Source of the DNA: Tritrichomonas musculus
Lineage: Eukaryota; Parabasalia; Tritrichomonadida; Tritrichomonadidae
DNA: 64,000 nt
Direction of reading: 5' to 3'
NCBI GenBank assembly: GCA_039105265.1
Contig: JAPFFF010000006.1
Coordinates: 1,116,001-1,180,000 of the forward strand
Position numbers and translations under genes: made by a program
In this document: positions 10,478 through 20,217 of the stretch, piece after piece
Numbering within the stretch: the first letter of the stretch is position 1
Layout: each line of letters opens with the position of its first letter
Notes under the pieces: model-generated
Database searches by the model: none
What the model saw: the letters and a program-made list of their open reading frames with translations, nothing else
Told to the model about the DNA's origin: nothing

Positions 10478-10694
10478 TAAATACATTTTATATCGGTATA
10501 TATTTAAAATATAAATGAAAAAAATTTATTTTCAATTGAAAAAATGCTTTTATTGATTTTATTATATATTTATATCTTATTTTTTTATTTTATTTTATAT
10601 TTGATATTTTGAAAGCTTTACAAATCACCATCGCCAAAAAAACCGTTTTGGTGATCTCCAAAATATATGTAAACTATTCAAAATTGAATGCTGT

Positions 10695-10725
10695 CGCCAA
10701 AAGCCCAAGACCTGGGCTTTTGGTG
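10695..10725. repeat. Perfect hairpin, 11-13 bp arms
   Basis: CCAAAAGCCCA (10697-10707), loop AGACC, then TGGGCTTTTGG (10713-10723). The pairing extends by a G-T and a C-G pair to 10695-10725. A second hairpin with arms ATCACCA/TGGTGAT lies at about 10626-10655. These stand out from the AT-rich background by their GC content. Confidence 0.7.
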
Positions 10726-11216
10726 AAATCGGTTATTTGGCTTTTCATCGTCAATATAAATGAGCTTTTTATTATTATTTTATATGATATATTATACAGA
10801 TCATACAATTATTTTGTAATATTCAAAAAATAACATTTTTTTACTGAGAAAATCTTATCGATTATTAATATGACTTTTGATAAAACTCATTTAATTCCTC
10901 TTTCAAATAATTCAATTGTTTATGACAATAATAAATATTATTAAAATTTATTTGACAATAATATGGTTACATTTGGTGATTTTTAAAACCCAAAAAACGT
11001 TTATTTCACCAAATTTACAAGCTTACTGAAAAAGTTTGCTTTGGTGAAACCATCTGTAAGTCTCGATAAAAAATATGTAAAAATATAAATAAATGTATTT
11101 ATTTATAAAACTATTGAAAAAGTTCTCTATCCATAAAATGGATTACATTCAATTAAAAAAAATTGAAAATGGAGAGATTTTTATACATTATATTATATTC
11201 AAATTAACAATTATCA

Positions 11217-12425
11217 TCAAGTAGAATAAATAGGAGGGTTTTCCACGATAGTAGGATTCTGGTATTGTTGTGTAATATATTGCTGTTGTTGCATCGGATA
11301 AACAATGGGCGTGGCGGGGTTTTGAGTGTAATAATCGTTATTGTTGTATTGTGAATATGTTTTAATGCTTTCTGGATCATCTTCAAGCAATTTTTGATTC
11401 ATTTTCTTATCATGATGAATATTGCAACAGCAACAGGTACAGCCAGCAATTCCGCAGCATATGCAGCAGCCACAACTGCACATAATAACAATTATAATGA
11501 TGAATGCAACTATTAAACAAACGACAATTAGTAAAATACGGAAGTAATGATCTAACTTTGTATTGCAAAGGTAATCGAAGCTGTCTTCGATATCATCATC
11601 ATGCGTGCAGTTGGTTGAATTGCATGCATCAACAGATTGGGCCACACAGAAAAGGTCAAAAAAATCTGTATTGTTAGATTTGTCTGTGCTTCTCTTTAAT
11701 ATAATTTTTATACGATCATCAACAGAAGAGTAGTCATCAAAACTTCGTGTAGTTGCATTGATAGTATACTGAATGAAAAATTCATTTGAAACTTTATACT
11801 TTGAACTAGATTTGTAATCATCGATACAAAAGTCGGAATCATCAAAATTTTTTGTATAAATGCATGATTTAGATATAACATTTCTGGAATTTGATGAATC
11901 TACACCAAAATTAATAGAGTATGAAGCTTTGGTAAAATCAAAAACTGGTGAAAAGGCACACATTGAATATTGAGTATATTCTGATCTAGATATTATTGAT
12001 TGCTCAGATGGATTTGAAGAAATTGATATAGAGAGGCCACCTGACTCAAAATAAGATGAAGTACTACATAAATCTCGAGGAATAAGCCACAATGAAATGT
12101 AATTACTGTAAAAAATTGACTCTGGTTCATGTTTTAAATCAAAAGTAAATTTCGCGAATTGGACTGCATCAACCGCAAAACCAATACTACTTTCAATTGA
12201 GTACTGATATTGTGATGAAATTTCTGTTCCATCAACAAATAAATGATCAACAAATAAATTTGAATTAAAAGGTATGAACAAAAATAAACGAAGAGATCTT
12301 GAATCATATTTAACCAAAATATTATCATTTTTAGTGACATTAGTAACTTGATGAAAGCCTATTGTATCAATCAAAAAAGATTCAGAGGCTGAAAGAATAA
12401 TGAGTTGAACAAGTAAATCAATCAT
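11217..12425 (-). CDS. Single-pass membrane protein with cysteine-rich juxtamembrane stretch
   Basis: A 402-residue protein of unknown function. A hydrophobic N-terminus (MIDLLVQLIILSASESF) reads as a signal peptide. The predicted lumenal or extracellular part (about 20-290) is Ser/Asp-rich with scattered cysteines and several N-x-S/T sites. One transmembrane helix (ILLIVVCLIVAFIIIIVIM, about 300-320) is followed at once by a cluster of about twelve cysteines (CSCGCCICCGIAGCTCCCC), a likely palmitoylation patch. The cytosolic tail of about 70 residues is Gln/Tyr/Pro-rich and carries YSQY, YYTQNP and IVYPM elements that could act as sorting signals. The topology matches trichomonad surface or endomembrane proteins that have a short tail after one helix. 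The next gene on the left points the same way but is 1.4 kb off. No homolog is recognised. The ATG at 12425 is supported by the signal peptide. Confidence 0.75.
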   Translation of the reverse strand: MIDLLVQLIILSASESFLIDTIGFHQVTNVTKNDNILVKYDSRSLRLFLFIPFNSNLFVDHLFVDGTEISSQYQYSIESSIGFAVDAVQFAKFTFDLKHEPESIFYSNYISLWLIPRDLCSTSSYFESGGLSISISSNPSEQSIISRSEYTQYSMCAFSPVFDFTKASYSINFGVDSSNSRNVISKSCIYTKNFDDSDFCIDDYKSSSKYKVSNEFFIQYTINATTRSFDDYSSVDDRIKIILKRSTDKSNNTDFFDLFCVAQSVDACNSTNCTHDDDIEDSFDYLCNTKLDHYFRILLIVVCLIVAFIIIIVIMCSCGCCICCGIAGCTCCCCNIHHDKKMNQKLLEDDPESIKTYSQYNNNDYYTQNPATPIVYPMQQQQYITQQYQNPTIVENPPIYST

Positions 12426-12561
12426 TTTTTTATAAAAATTATAAATTTTTCTTTTTCTATATTATTTTACACTCTCAAACCTATTCAAAAATGTGTTACC
12501 GAAGCTATTTAAAAAGTTCAAATAAATACAAAAAGTGAAAAAGAAAAAAACTCAGAATTAT

Positions 12562-13173
12562 TTATTTTTTCTTTTTATCCTTCTTTTTATCTTTCTTTCC
12601 CTTACACTTGCACTTCTTTTTCTTATCTTTTTTCTTCTTTTTCTTTTTATCATCATCGGAATCCGAATCCGAATCTGAGTCGGAATCATAATCGGAATCA
12701 GAATCGTCATCGTTAACTTCTGGTGTTGTTTTTAAAATGAAAATCCTTCTAGCAAATACAGTAACTGGTTGTCTAACTTCTGGAGTTGGTTGAGGCTCTT
12801 TTGTTTCTTCTTCTTTCACTGGCTCTGGTGGTGGAGGTGGTGGTAATTCTTCCTTTTCATTTTCCTCTTGTGAAGCCTCTTGATTTTCTTTTGAGCAGTT
12901 TTCATCATCGTCTGAATCAGTATCATAGCAAAAAGTTTCAAAAGCATGCTTCATCTTTCTATGTCCAGCTTCAATTTGTGCTATCAAATAATCTGATGCT
13001 GTATGAAGAATGCCATTTGAGTGATTTGCTTCAGCAACTTGATTCTTTAATTCTTCAAGTTCGTTAATAACTTCTTCTTGCTTGTTTTCAACATCTTTGA
13101 CTTTTGCATAAACACAGACGCATCCTGCAACTGCAACTACATAAGGAATTGCGTAATGAATGATACGAGACAT
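12562..13173 (-). CDS. Signal-anchored coiled-coil protein with acidic region and poly-lysine tail
   Basis: A 203-residue protein of unknown function. Residues 5-23 (IHYAIPYVVAVAGCVCVYA) form a hydrophobic anchor. A short coiled coil rich in E/N/Q follows (26-50), then an acidic D/E stretch (about 85-110), six consecutive prolines with PEPVKEEETKEPQPTP (about 112-130), a D/S repeat region (about 155-175) and a strongly basic Lys-rich tail with two short CKC elements. The neighbouring acidic and basic halves give extreme charge segregation. There are no catalytic motifs. It might tether something to an internal membrane, but this is a guess. It is on the same strand as the membrane protein to its left (136-bp gap). 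An Inr-like TCATTTC lies about 25 bases upstream of the ATG. Confidence 0.6.
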   Translation of the reverse strand: MSRIIHYAIPYVVAVAGCVCVYAKVKDVENKQEEVINELEELKNQVAEANHSNGILHTASDYLIAQIEAGHRKMKHAFETFCYDTDSDDDENCSKENQEASQEENEKEELPPPPPPEPVKEEETKEPQPTPEVRQPVTVFARRIFILKTTPEVNDDDSDSDYDSDSDSDSDSDDDKKKKKKKDKKKKCKCKGKKDKKKDKKKK

Positions 13174-13600
13174 GAATACAAAATATTATGAAATGAACAA
13201 ACGTTTCAATAGTTTATAAAACTTAAAATTTTATTTTACAGAAATTTTATAAAATGAAAAAACAAATTGTGATTGTTTTAAAATAAAATTAATGTAATGT
13301 TTAAAAATAGTTTTAAAGATATTTTTAATGATCAAAAATAATCAAAATAACTGTAAACGATTAGAATGAACTCAATTGATTTTCAATTGTGACATAAAAT
13401 AAAAATAACGAATACAATTGTGATATCAAGAATCTCATGATGATATCTTAAATTAAATTAATTATATAAATAGTTATGTTTTAGAGTTCAGTCAAAAGAA
13501 TACAAAATATCATTGGTTTTTATTTGTTTTGAAGCACGAAGAAAAAAAAGTACCATTTTGACGAGAGTTCAGCCGATGTTATACCAACTGATTCAATAAT
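13174..13600. other. AT-rich intergenic stretch
   Basis: Presumably the promoter region of the minus-strand gene ending at 13173. No further genes or clear repeats are seen. Confidence 0.4.
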
Positions 13601-14420
13601 GACGAAAGTTCAGCTTGGAAATGTTAGCTGATGTAATAAATGAGATAGATCAGGGAGAAGAAGAAGATTCAGACAAAACCTTAAATGATGATTCGATTAA
13701 CAAGACAAATAAAAATAATCTGACGAGAAGAAGAAGTCCAGAAACAGACCGAAAAGTATGAGCAAAAGATACAAGATCTCGAATTACAGTTATTCCAAAT
13801 AGCAAATACAGTGGAAGATCTTTCATTTTTATCTAATAACTTGTGGAAAACGATGGATATTATCGCAAAAACTGGAGATAAAATGATATCAGAAATGAAG
13901 CCTTATCTCCAACATAATCAACAAATGCAAACAAAAATCGATAACATTCAGACAATAGCATTTAATGCCCAGTGTCGTTCGTCAATCGAAAAGATGAATT
14001 ATTTTGTACATCATTTCAATTCAAATTTATATTGATACACATATATTCAAATGAAAAAAAACGATTATGATGAAAATAAAGTAAGGCTCCAAACAATTTT
14101 AGGACAAAATTACCAGCCAATTTTAAGACAAATCGATTGTAAATATCCAAAAGATAAAGAAATCCAGTTTTTAAATGAACCAATTCAAAAATTAATTCAA
14201 ATGCAAGACAAAAAGGCAATAACCTGAACCGAACTGGTTATTCTTGTTCAAAGAATTTGCATTGACCATAAATTTGGCAACACTGTCAAAAAAAGACTGA
14301 AACTAAAATGCAAGGAGAACTTGATAAATTAAATAAAACTCTCTCATCAATCAAAGCCATTTATGACTATGCCCAACGTTTAGAAAGAAGAATGGATAAA
14401 TCCATCTAAGCAAAATATGA
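13601..14420 (+). other. Coding debris of a coiled-coil protein
   Basis: The plus strand keeps coding character across this stretch but in several frames. There is an acidic/basic N-terminal piece (MLADVINEIDQGEEEDSD...), a heptad-rich piece (QKIQDLELQLFQIAN, LSFLSNNLWKTMDIIAK) and a lysine-rich piece (EKKNDYDENK-like, LGQNYQPILRQI). It is composed largely of helical, polar sequence and no family is recognised. It lies directly upstream of the Polinton fragment on the same strand and could be part of that element or an unrelated dead gene. Confidence 0.35.
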
Positions 14421-14585
14421 CGTACTCGAGTGCTCTGGAACGATGTAATGTGTGTTTTCATGTTGAGGAAGACGTGAGTGATAATTAATACACGATAAAT
14501 CAGTTGTGGAGATTTGATGGTGTTTTAATAGGTATCGAAACGCCGTTAAGATATTGAGAGGTGTTATACAGTATAAGATTCGTGA

Positions 14586-16979
14586 GTGAATGACGTTGAC
14601 GAGCATGGTGAATCGAGGGAAATTTTTTTTTTTATGGGTGATAAATTATTAACGAGTATGAAATATAAGAAATACGATTACAGCACAACTATTGATGAAG
14701 TATCAATCGAAGATCTCGATGAGTTAATGTTAATGATTGGAATCGACCCAGATGACTTAGTTTCATTGCGTGATGAATATGCTGATAACGAGAGAGGTTA
14801 TAGAGATGAGCTTGTAAGTTACATCGTTGACACAGCTCGCGAAAACGGATTCGATGATGATGAACCTCTATATAACAGTCTTTACTGTTTCTTCAAGGGT
14901 GCTCAAACTAATGCTGAACGTGAAGCTGATGCTAATGAATTCATTGATGGATTGATGAGTATTGCATATCAACCTGAGATCAAACATATCGGTATCCCAC
15001 ATGCTCCAAAACCTCTCCGATCCCGAGTAAGTATATCGATACTGATGAATATAAACGCCGTAATCAGAAGAGAGTTGATGATGAATTCTTTAACGATTTA
15101 CGTTCACATCCCATTAACGAAATTAGTGAGAAATATGCTCGGTAAGAAGTTCACCGATAATATTAATAAAGAGAGTTCTCAGATAAAAACATCGAAAGTG
15201 AATTATCGAATGATGCTCGATAAACTCATTACTGAGAGACCTATACTTCGTCCTCTTCCACCAGGTGAAATGCTTGAGTTGAAACCCTATTCGATACAAC
15301 TTTTTGAGAAGAATAATGAAGATTTAATCGATTATTTCAAGACTTTCGGGCATGACTTCAAGAGTAAGAGCGATGAGTACCTCACCATCAACGAACCTAA
15401 CGATGAATATAAAGCTCTTGCTACTTTTCGTAATAAGAAATATCATGGAACACATATCAAAAATAAGATTTTGAAGAAGAATCCCATCGTTGTATATTAC
15501 TTGAATGAGATTCATAAGTTTGAAGATATCTTCAATTACCTTGAAAATACTGAATATAAGAATGAACGTAAACCCTTTAAGATAACATTTATTCTCAGTG
15601 GTGTATTCGAAACTCCTAAAAATAACAGGGATTTCATTACTGAATACACATATGAAGAGCGTGAGATAAACTCCACTAAATATAATAACGATAACAACAT
15701 ACCTATTCAGATTCAGTTAAACGATGAACTCAATAGAGTGAAATATTATTTCGAATCTGTGCTCTTCAATTACTCAACAACTGAATCGAATGTGAAACTC
15801 ATTTACATTACATCAATTTCTTTCACGATATCGAGATTAGTTAAGGTAACAGGTAAGGTGAATTTACCTGATGAGATTGTGAGATCGAATATGATAATTA
15901 CTGATAACGACGATGATGGATTATGTTGGTATCGATTCTTGAGTATCAGTTTGGATCCTAAGTTATCTGATGCTAAGAAGTATAACATCGATAATCGTAC
16001 TTCAGCTGCGAGAAAGCTTCTATGTATGAATCATGGAGTATCATACTCAACGAAACCCACTAAAGCTGCGAAATCGATTATCGATTCATTCAAAGGTATG
16101 CCGTTAGAAGAGATGAAAGAATCCGCTATGGAGAATCACATTAACGTTAACATCTACAGTTATGATAAAGATACACATCGTTACGATATTCAAGAACAGT
16201 GGCATGACGAAGCGAATGAAAATACATATAATGCTCTTCTATATTCCGATGGTATAATGTGTCACATCATGTAAATCATTAATGCTGAGAAATTAACGAA
16301 TATCTTCATCTTGCCCAAGTGTAAATCATATGTCGATAGAGATGAGAATCGACATGGTAGTGAACGAATGAAGAAATACATAGCTCATTGTGACGGTAAA
16401 TTCCATAAGAAATACATTCCAGAACGTATCAGTGAACCCTACTGCCCCCACATCATTAATCACCCTGTTTATGAATATTGCTTAGCTCATGATCTCGAGT
16501 GGAAACTTCAGAAATTATATATGACTTATGACTTCGAAACGATAGAACATAGAGTTGATATCAAATCGGGTGAATCGACTGTGATTAATAGTGAATTGAT
16601 TCCTCTATCCGTAAGCTGTTGTGTGAAATCTTCATCATCAACATTAACGGCACACTTCGATGCGAGAGATACTAACTTTATTCCTGAGTGGATTAAATTC
16701 ATGTTTAAACAATCTATTAAAATCGTTAAAGATAAAGTGAAATTCATGCGTGAGATGATTCACATTGACGATATCGAAAAACTTCATAAACTCGATAGAA
16801 ACCTCTATACTGTTACCGTTTTCGGATATAACTCAGCGTGTTTCGATAGTAATCTCTTTAAAGAATACTTCAATTACGAATATGGTGATATGAAGTGGAA
16901 CGTCGATAACACATCATTAATAGGTTCCCCATCAGCGATGAAACAATTCATCATCCAGTGGGGTATGTATGGGTTATGA
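14586..16979 (+). mobile_element. Maverick/Polinton fragment: N-terminal and exonuclease part of protein-primed DNA polymerase B
   Basis: A broken and truncated Polinton copy. The retained part corresponds to the long N-terminal region of the trichomonad Polinton polymerase, followed by the start of the 3'-5' exonuclease domain, with TYDFET (Exo I) and FGYNSACFDSNLF (Exo II). The palm, the integrase, the capsid proteins and the ATPase are absent and no terminal repeats are seen. At least one internal break is visible besides the truncation. The coding part is well preserved and less AT-rich than its surroundings, which suggests a fairly recent insertion or loss. Polintons are very abundant in trichomonads. 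Confidence 0.75.
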
Positions 16980-16985
16980 TTAATC

Positions 16986-17117
16986 TTTTTATGTTACATA
17001 ATTTTTACCGATTCTTACCGCCAGCCGCAGGGTCTCGACTCGGCTTCGTTTCGCTCAGCCTTGCTCGACGCCCGCTAGGCGGTATGTAGTCTCGGTAAAA
17101 ATTATGTAAAAATATAA
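16986..17117. repeat. GC-rich nested hairpin after the Polinton fragment
   Basis: Outer arms ACATAATTTTTACCGA (16996-17011) and TCGGTAAAAATTATGT (17092-17107) are perfect 16-bp complements, extended outward by A/T runs. Inside, TACCGCC (17016-17022) pairs with GGCGGTA (17078-17084). Within that, GGG/CCC, TCGA/TCGA and GGCT/AGCC stack towards a loop around 17046-17056. The 69-base core is well over half G+C in a genome that is mostly A+T. It begins within 20 bases of the end of the polymerase frame. It may be a 3'-end/termination hairpin of the element or a separate small insertion. Confidence 0.75.
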
Positions 17118-17470
17118 AAAGATTTGTTTTTTCAATTATTTTATTTAGTTTTTTTTTTTCTGAATGATTTCCACTTTTTGAAGGTTCTTCAGAAGAGACT
17201 AACTATACTTTAGTTGATCCATTTTTTCTTAATATAAATAAAACATGAGCATATACCTGAACATTTAATATTTATTCAGAGAATAATTAGTTAATTTGCA
17301 AATTCCTTTTTCAAAGGAAAAAAAAAAATATTTTTATCTTATTAAAAAAAAATAAAATAATATTTATTTTAAATGAATTAAAATCTACACTTATTTAATA
17401 ATATGTAACTAGTAAATAATTAATTAATTTGCAATATTGGTTATAAAAAAAATGAATATGATTTTAATCA
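17108..17470. other. AT-rich spacer, no gene seen
   Basis: Low-complexity A/T sequence between the hairpin and the first transposon. No coding or repeat signal is recognised. Confidence 0.4.
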
Positions 17471-17472
17471 TA

Positions 17473-18092
17473 GGGGGATCAACCGCCAAAAAAATGTCAG
17501 AAAAATAATATTTTAATTTTTTTAAAAAATAAATAGATAGTTTTGTTCTTCATTTCATAAGCTTTGAATTGAAATATTTTATTTTGGAATTCATCTGCAC
17601 ATTCACAAATGGCGGACACTTTTAATTTGAAGATATAAATTTGACCTTTTTTAATCGTCAAAAGTTAAAATCTTCAATAGATTGGATATTTTGGGAAAAA
17701 TTATTCGTAGAACATGAAAATAACAGTTAAAGTCTCATTTTTTTTTTCGCATAACATGTCATGATAACTTTCATTGTCCGCCATTTATGAATGAATTGAT
17801 GAAATTAAATAAAAACAATTTTTAAAAAATAAGGTTATATTAATCTTTATTTTTTAATATATGGATTAAAATAAAACACATTATTTATTAAAATATATAT
17901 ATAGTTTTCATATGACATGTCATGATAAATACATTCGTCCGCCATTTATGAATGTACAGTTGAAATCAGATAAAAATATTTTTTATAAAATGTATTTTTA
18001 TTACACTTTAAATCCCCATATTTATTTAAAGCCAAACTCAAATTTTTCCTCTCTCTTTAAAAATTTGACAATTTTTTGGCGGTTGATCCCCC
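17473..18092. mobile_element. Non-autonomous TIR transposon (MITE), 620 bp, TA target duplication
   Basis: The terminal inverted repeats are GGGGGATCAACCGCCAAAAA at the left (from 17473) and its complement at the right (ending 18092), continuing to about 27 bp with one mismatch. The element is flanked by TA on both sides (17471-17472 and 18093-18094), the target of Tc1/mariner-type transposases. Subterminally, CATTCACAAATGGCGGAC (17600-17617) faces two inverted copies, GTCCGCCATTTATGAATG, near 17776 and 17937. These two copies also share an upstream ACATGTCATGATAA, so the right half is internally duplicated. No transposase frame is present. Confidence 0.85.
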
Positions 18093-18245
18093 TATTTTTA
18101 ATCAAATTAGAGCCAAATATGAAATTGATATATTTTTCATATTATCATGAGTAGAATAATTATCCATAAATAAATGTTGAAAATAGTGCTTTTTTCATAT
18201 ATTCAAAATAAGGCATTTATTGAAAAAGTGGGGCAGAAAAAAACG

Positions 18246-18577
18246 ATATTCCCTTAGCCCTTCGGATGTTTTAAAAATTACGTTCTGTTCAAACTTTTTC
18301 AATAAAATAGACCAAGAAAAAAAAACAATTACGTTTTACGATTACGTCTACGTGAAAATAATTGGAATACGACTTTTTTAGAAAAATTTGAGAGCTCTAG
18401 CTCAGAGGTTAAATTAATATGATGTCAAACATTGAGTTCGAAACTAAACCTCTTTGCTTTTTTTAATTTTTATATAAATTATGTAATTACGCTTCATTTC
18501 GGCAATTTTTACATTTTAATACGTCTTTTCATTGAATTTTATAAAATTCCAATTACGTCCGAAGGTTAATATTCCCT
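18246..18577. mobile_element. Non-autonomous MULE-like transposon, 314 bp, with 9-bp target duplication
   Basis: The direct repeat ATATTCCCT (18246-18254 and 18569-18577) brackets an element (18255-18568) whose ends are inverted: TAGCCCTTCGGATGT at the left, and TAACCTTCGGACGT as the complement of the right end. A 9-bp duplication is characteristic of Mutator-like elements, a superfamily known in trichomonads. The interior has no coding frame. It contains TAGCTCAGAGG and GAGTTCGAAAC words reminiscent of tRNA A and B boxes, but no cloverleaf can be folded. Confidence 0.75.
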
Positions 18578-19264
18578 CTAATTTTATTAATAATAAGGTT
18601 AAATTGCATTATTATTATTTGCTACATTTGCTAACTGTAAAATTACTTAATATTATAATACATTGAACTGTTTATTATAAATTATCATACTTTCTTTGCT
18701 TTAGCCCAAATATATATAAAATTTCAAATTAAAGAAAAAAAGCAATAACGCTTGAATATTTTTAATTTCAAATAATATAAATTATAGATCTTTTATCAAA
18801 ACTCAATTTTCTTAGTATCAATTAAATTTATGTAAAATATAAAATTTTGTGTTTTTTTTTGAATTAAATATTATCGGGCTAGTGATATTCTTTTATTTAT
18901 TTTAATCATTTAATCACGTTAGATTATTTGCCGCAAACATCTAATTTAAAACTTATTGAATTTATTAACTAATATTCTTAAGGTTCTGAAATTATTCAAT
19001 TTATATAAAAATATTTTCAATTGAATTTCACAAAGTTAACTCAAATTATCAGAAAAAAATTCTAATAAATGGTCTAGCGTTATTAATAATTTGCTATTTT
19101 TAATTCTTTTATATTCTGGTATATTTAAAATTTTTTCTTTTTATTTATTCATTTTTATTTTATAAATTAATCATTCAGTGTATTTCTATTAATATCTAAT
19201 GAAAGATAATAATATTAATTGAAATATTAACATAAAGAAAACTTATGAATGTTAAAAAGATATT
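18578..19264. other. AT-rich spacer, no gene seen
   Basis: About 690 bp of A/T-rich sequence without coding character or recognisable repeats. Confidence 0.4.
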
Positions 19265-19266
19265 TA

Positions 19267-19474
19267 AACCTTGTTTTTTTATTTGCACCACCTATTCAAA
19301 ATAAACTATATTTTCTTCATTAATAAGTAGGTTTCAAAAAGAATGTATGCATAATTTAAATAAATTTTATAATGTAGTATATTATTTATAATTTTAAAAT
19401 AAATATAAATGGGTTGTTATCAATATAATGCAATTTTAATTTAAATGGAAGGTGCAAATAAAACAAACAAGGTT
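19267..19474. mobile_element. Small MITE, 208 bp, TA-flanked, in the hemolysin III promoter
   Basis: Inverted ends: left AACCTTGTTTTTTTATTTGCACC, right reading (complement) AACCTTGTTTGTTTTATTTGCACC, about 23-24 bp with one extra base. TA dinucleotides flank both sides (19265-19266 and 19475-19476). The interior is non-coding A/T-rich DNA. The right end lies 98 bp upstream of the hemolysin III start codon. Confidence 0.8.
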
Positions 19475-19572
19475 TAGAAAATTATAAAAATATATTCAAT
19501 TTATTCTCACATAACAAAGGATTATGATTTTTTTCAAGGTCATTAATCTATTCATTTCATATCACTTCGAAA

Positions 19573-20217
19573 ATGTCTATGAAAGATATGCCTGTTTGGC
19601 AAGAAGGAGAAGAATTTGTTAATTCATTAACTCATGGGATTGGCGCAGGTTTGGCTTTGATCGGCACTGGAATGCTTGTTCGTGCTGGAATTAAATCAAG
19701 AGATAATTACAGACTTGCTGGGAACATTATTTTTGGACTTTCTATGATAATATTATATACAGTTTCTTGCGTATATCATGGGATTGGTGATGGACCAAAT
19801 AAGCGAATCATGAGATATGTTGATCATTGCTCCGTATTTATTTTAATTGCTGGATCATATGCTCCTTTAACTCTCACAGTACTAAGAAACAATGGAGGAT
19901 TACTTATTCTTGCTCTCGTTTGGTCAATTGCACTATTTGGTATTTTTGCTAAAATCTTCTTTTTTGATTTGATTGATCCATATACAGTTTATGTTTATAT
20001 TGCGATGGGATGGGTAATTGTCTTCTCGTTAAAGGCCCTCATCAAGAATGTGAGCAAAAAAGGTCTGTTCTATTTAGTACTTGGAGGTATCCTATATACA
20101 GCGGGTACATATTTTTATAATTTAGATCAAATAATTGCATGGTATCATGCAATATTCCATTTTTTCATTCTTGGTGGCACTTTTAGCCATTTTGTTTGTA
20201 TGAGATGGTATGTGTAA
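19573..20217 (+). CDS. Hemolysin III family (HlyIII/PAQR) membrane protein
   Basis: A 214-residue protein with seven predicted transmembrane helices, the normal size and layout for the bacterial YqfA/HlyIII branch of the PAQR superfamily. The conserved elements are all present: EEFVNSLTHGIGAGLA at the N-terminus (Glu and His), SCVYHG then KRIMRYVDHCSVFILIAGSYAP in the centre, and WYHAIFHFFILGGTFSHF at the C-terminus. The last contributes the two His of the predicted zinc site, alongside the His of the SxxxH segment. The family contains receptors and putative hydrolases, some pore-forming in bacteria. The role here is unknown. The bacterial type suggests ancient lateral transfer (inference). 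The ATG is well placed: an Inr-like TCACTTCG ends a few bases upstream. A small transposon sits in the presumed promoter. Confidence 0.9.
   Translation: MSMKDMPVWQEGEEFVNSLTHGIGAGLALIGTGMLVRAGIKSRDNYRLAGNIIFGLSMIILYTVSCVYHGIGDGPNKRIMRYVDHCSVFILIAGSYAPLTLTVLRNNGGLLILALVWSIALFGIFAKIFFFDLIDPYTVYVYIAMGWVIVFSLKALIKNVSKKGLFYLVLGGILYTAGTYFYNLDQIIAWYHAIFHFFILGGTFSHFVCMRWYV

Larger units (their letters stand above)
9761..11216. other. Intergenic region with tandem copy and hairpins
   Basis: A 1.46-kb gene-free stretch. It contains a reverse-oriented AACTTTTTGATA box at 10087-10098 (327 bp upstream of the GH3 start), a 42-bp direct duplication (see separate entry), and several palindromes built from CACCAAAA/GCCAAAA words between about 10190 and 11050. 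The whole may be an old foldback-type element, since TAAGCTTGTAAA occurs near both ends (about 10160 and 11015), but no clear ends or target duplication could be set. Confidence 0.45.

Noticed and set aside
18388-18462. tRNA-like stretch with TAGCTCAGAGG (A-box-like) and GAGTTCGAAAC (B-box-like)
   Set aside because: No acceptor stem or D stem can be paired and there is no anticodon arm. It lies inside a transposon with clear ends. At most it is a chance or decayed pol III promoter.
18255-18568. Interpretation of the element as a SINE
   Set aside because: Inverted ends and a 9-bp duplication fit a DNA transposon. There is no A-rich tail.
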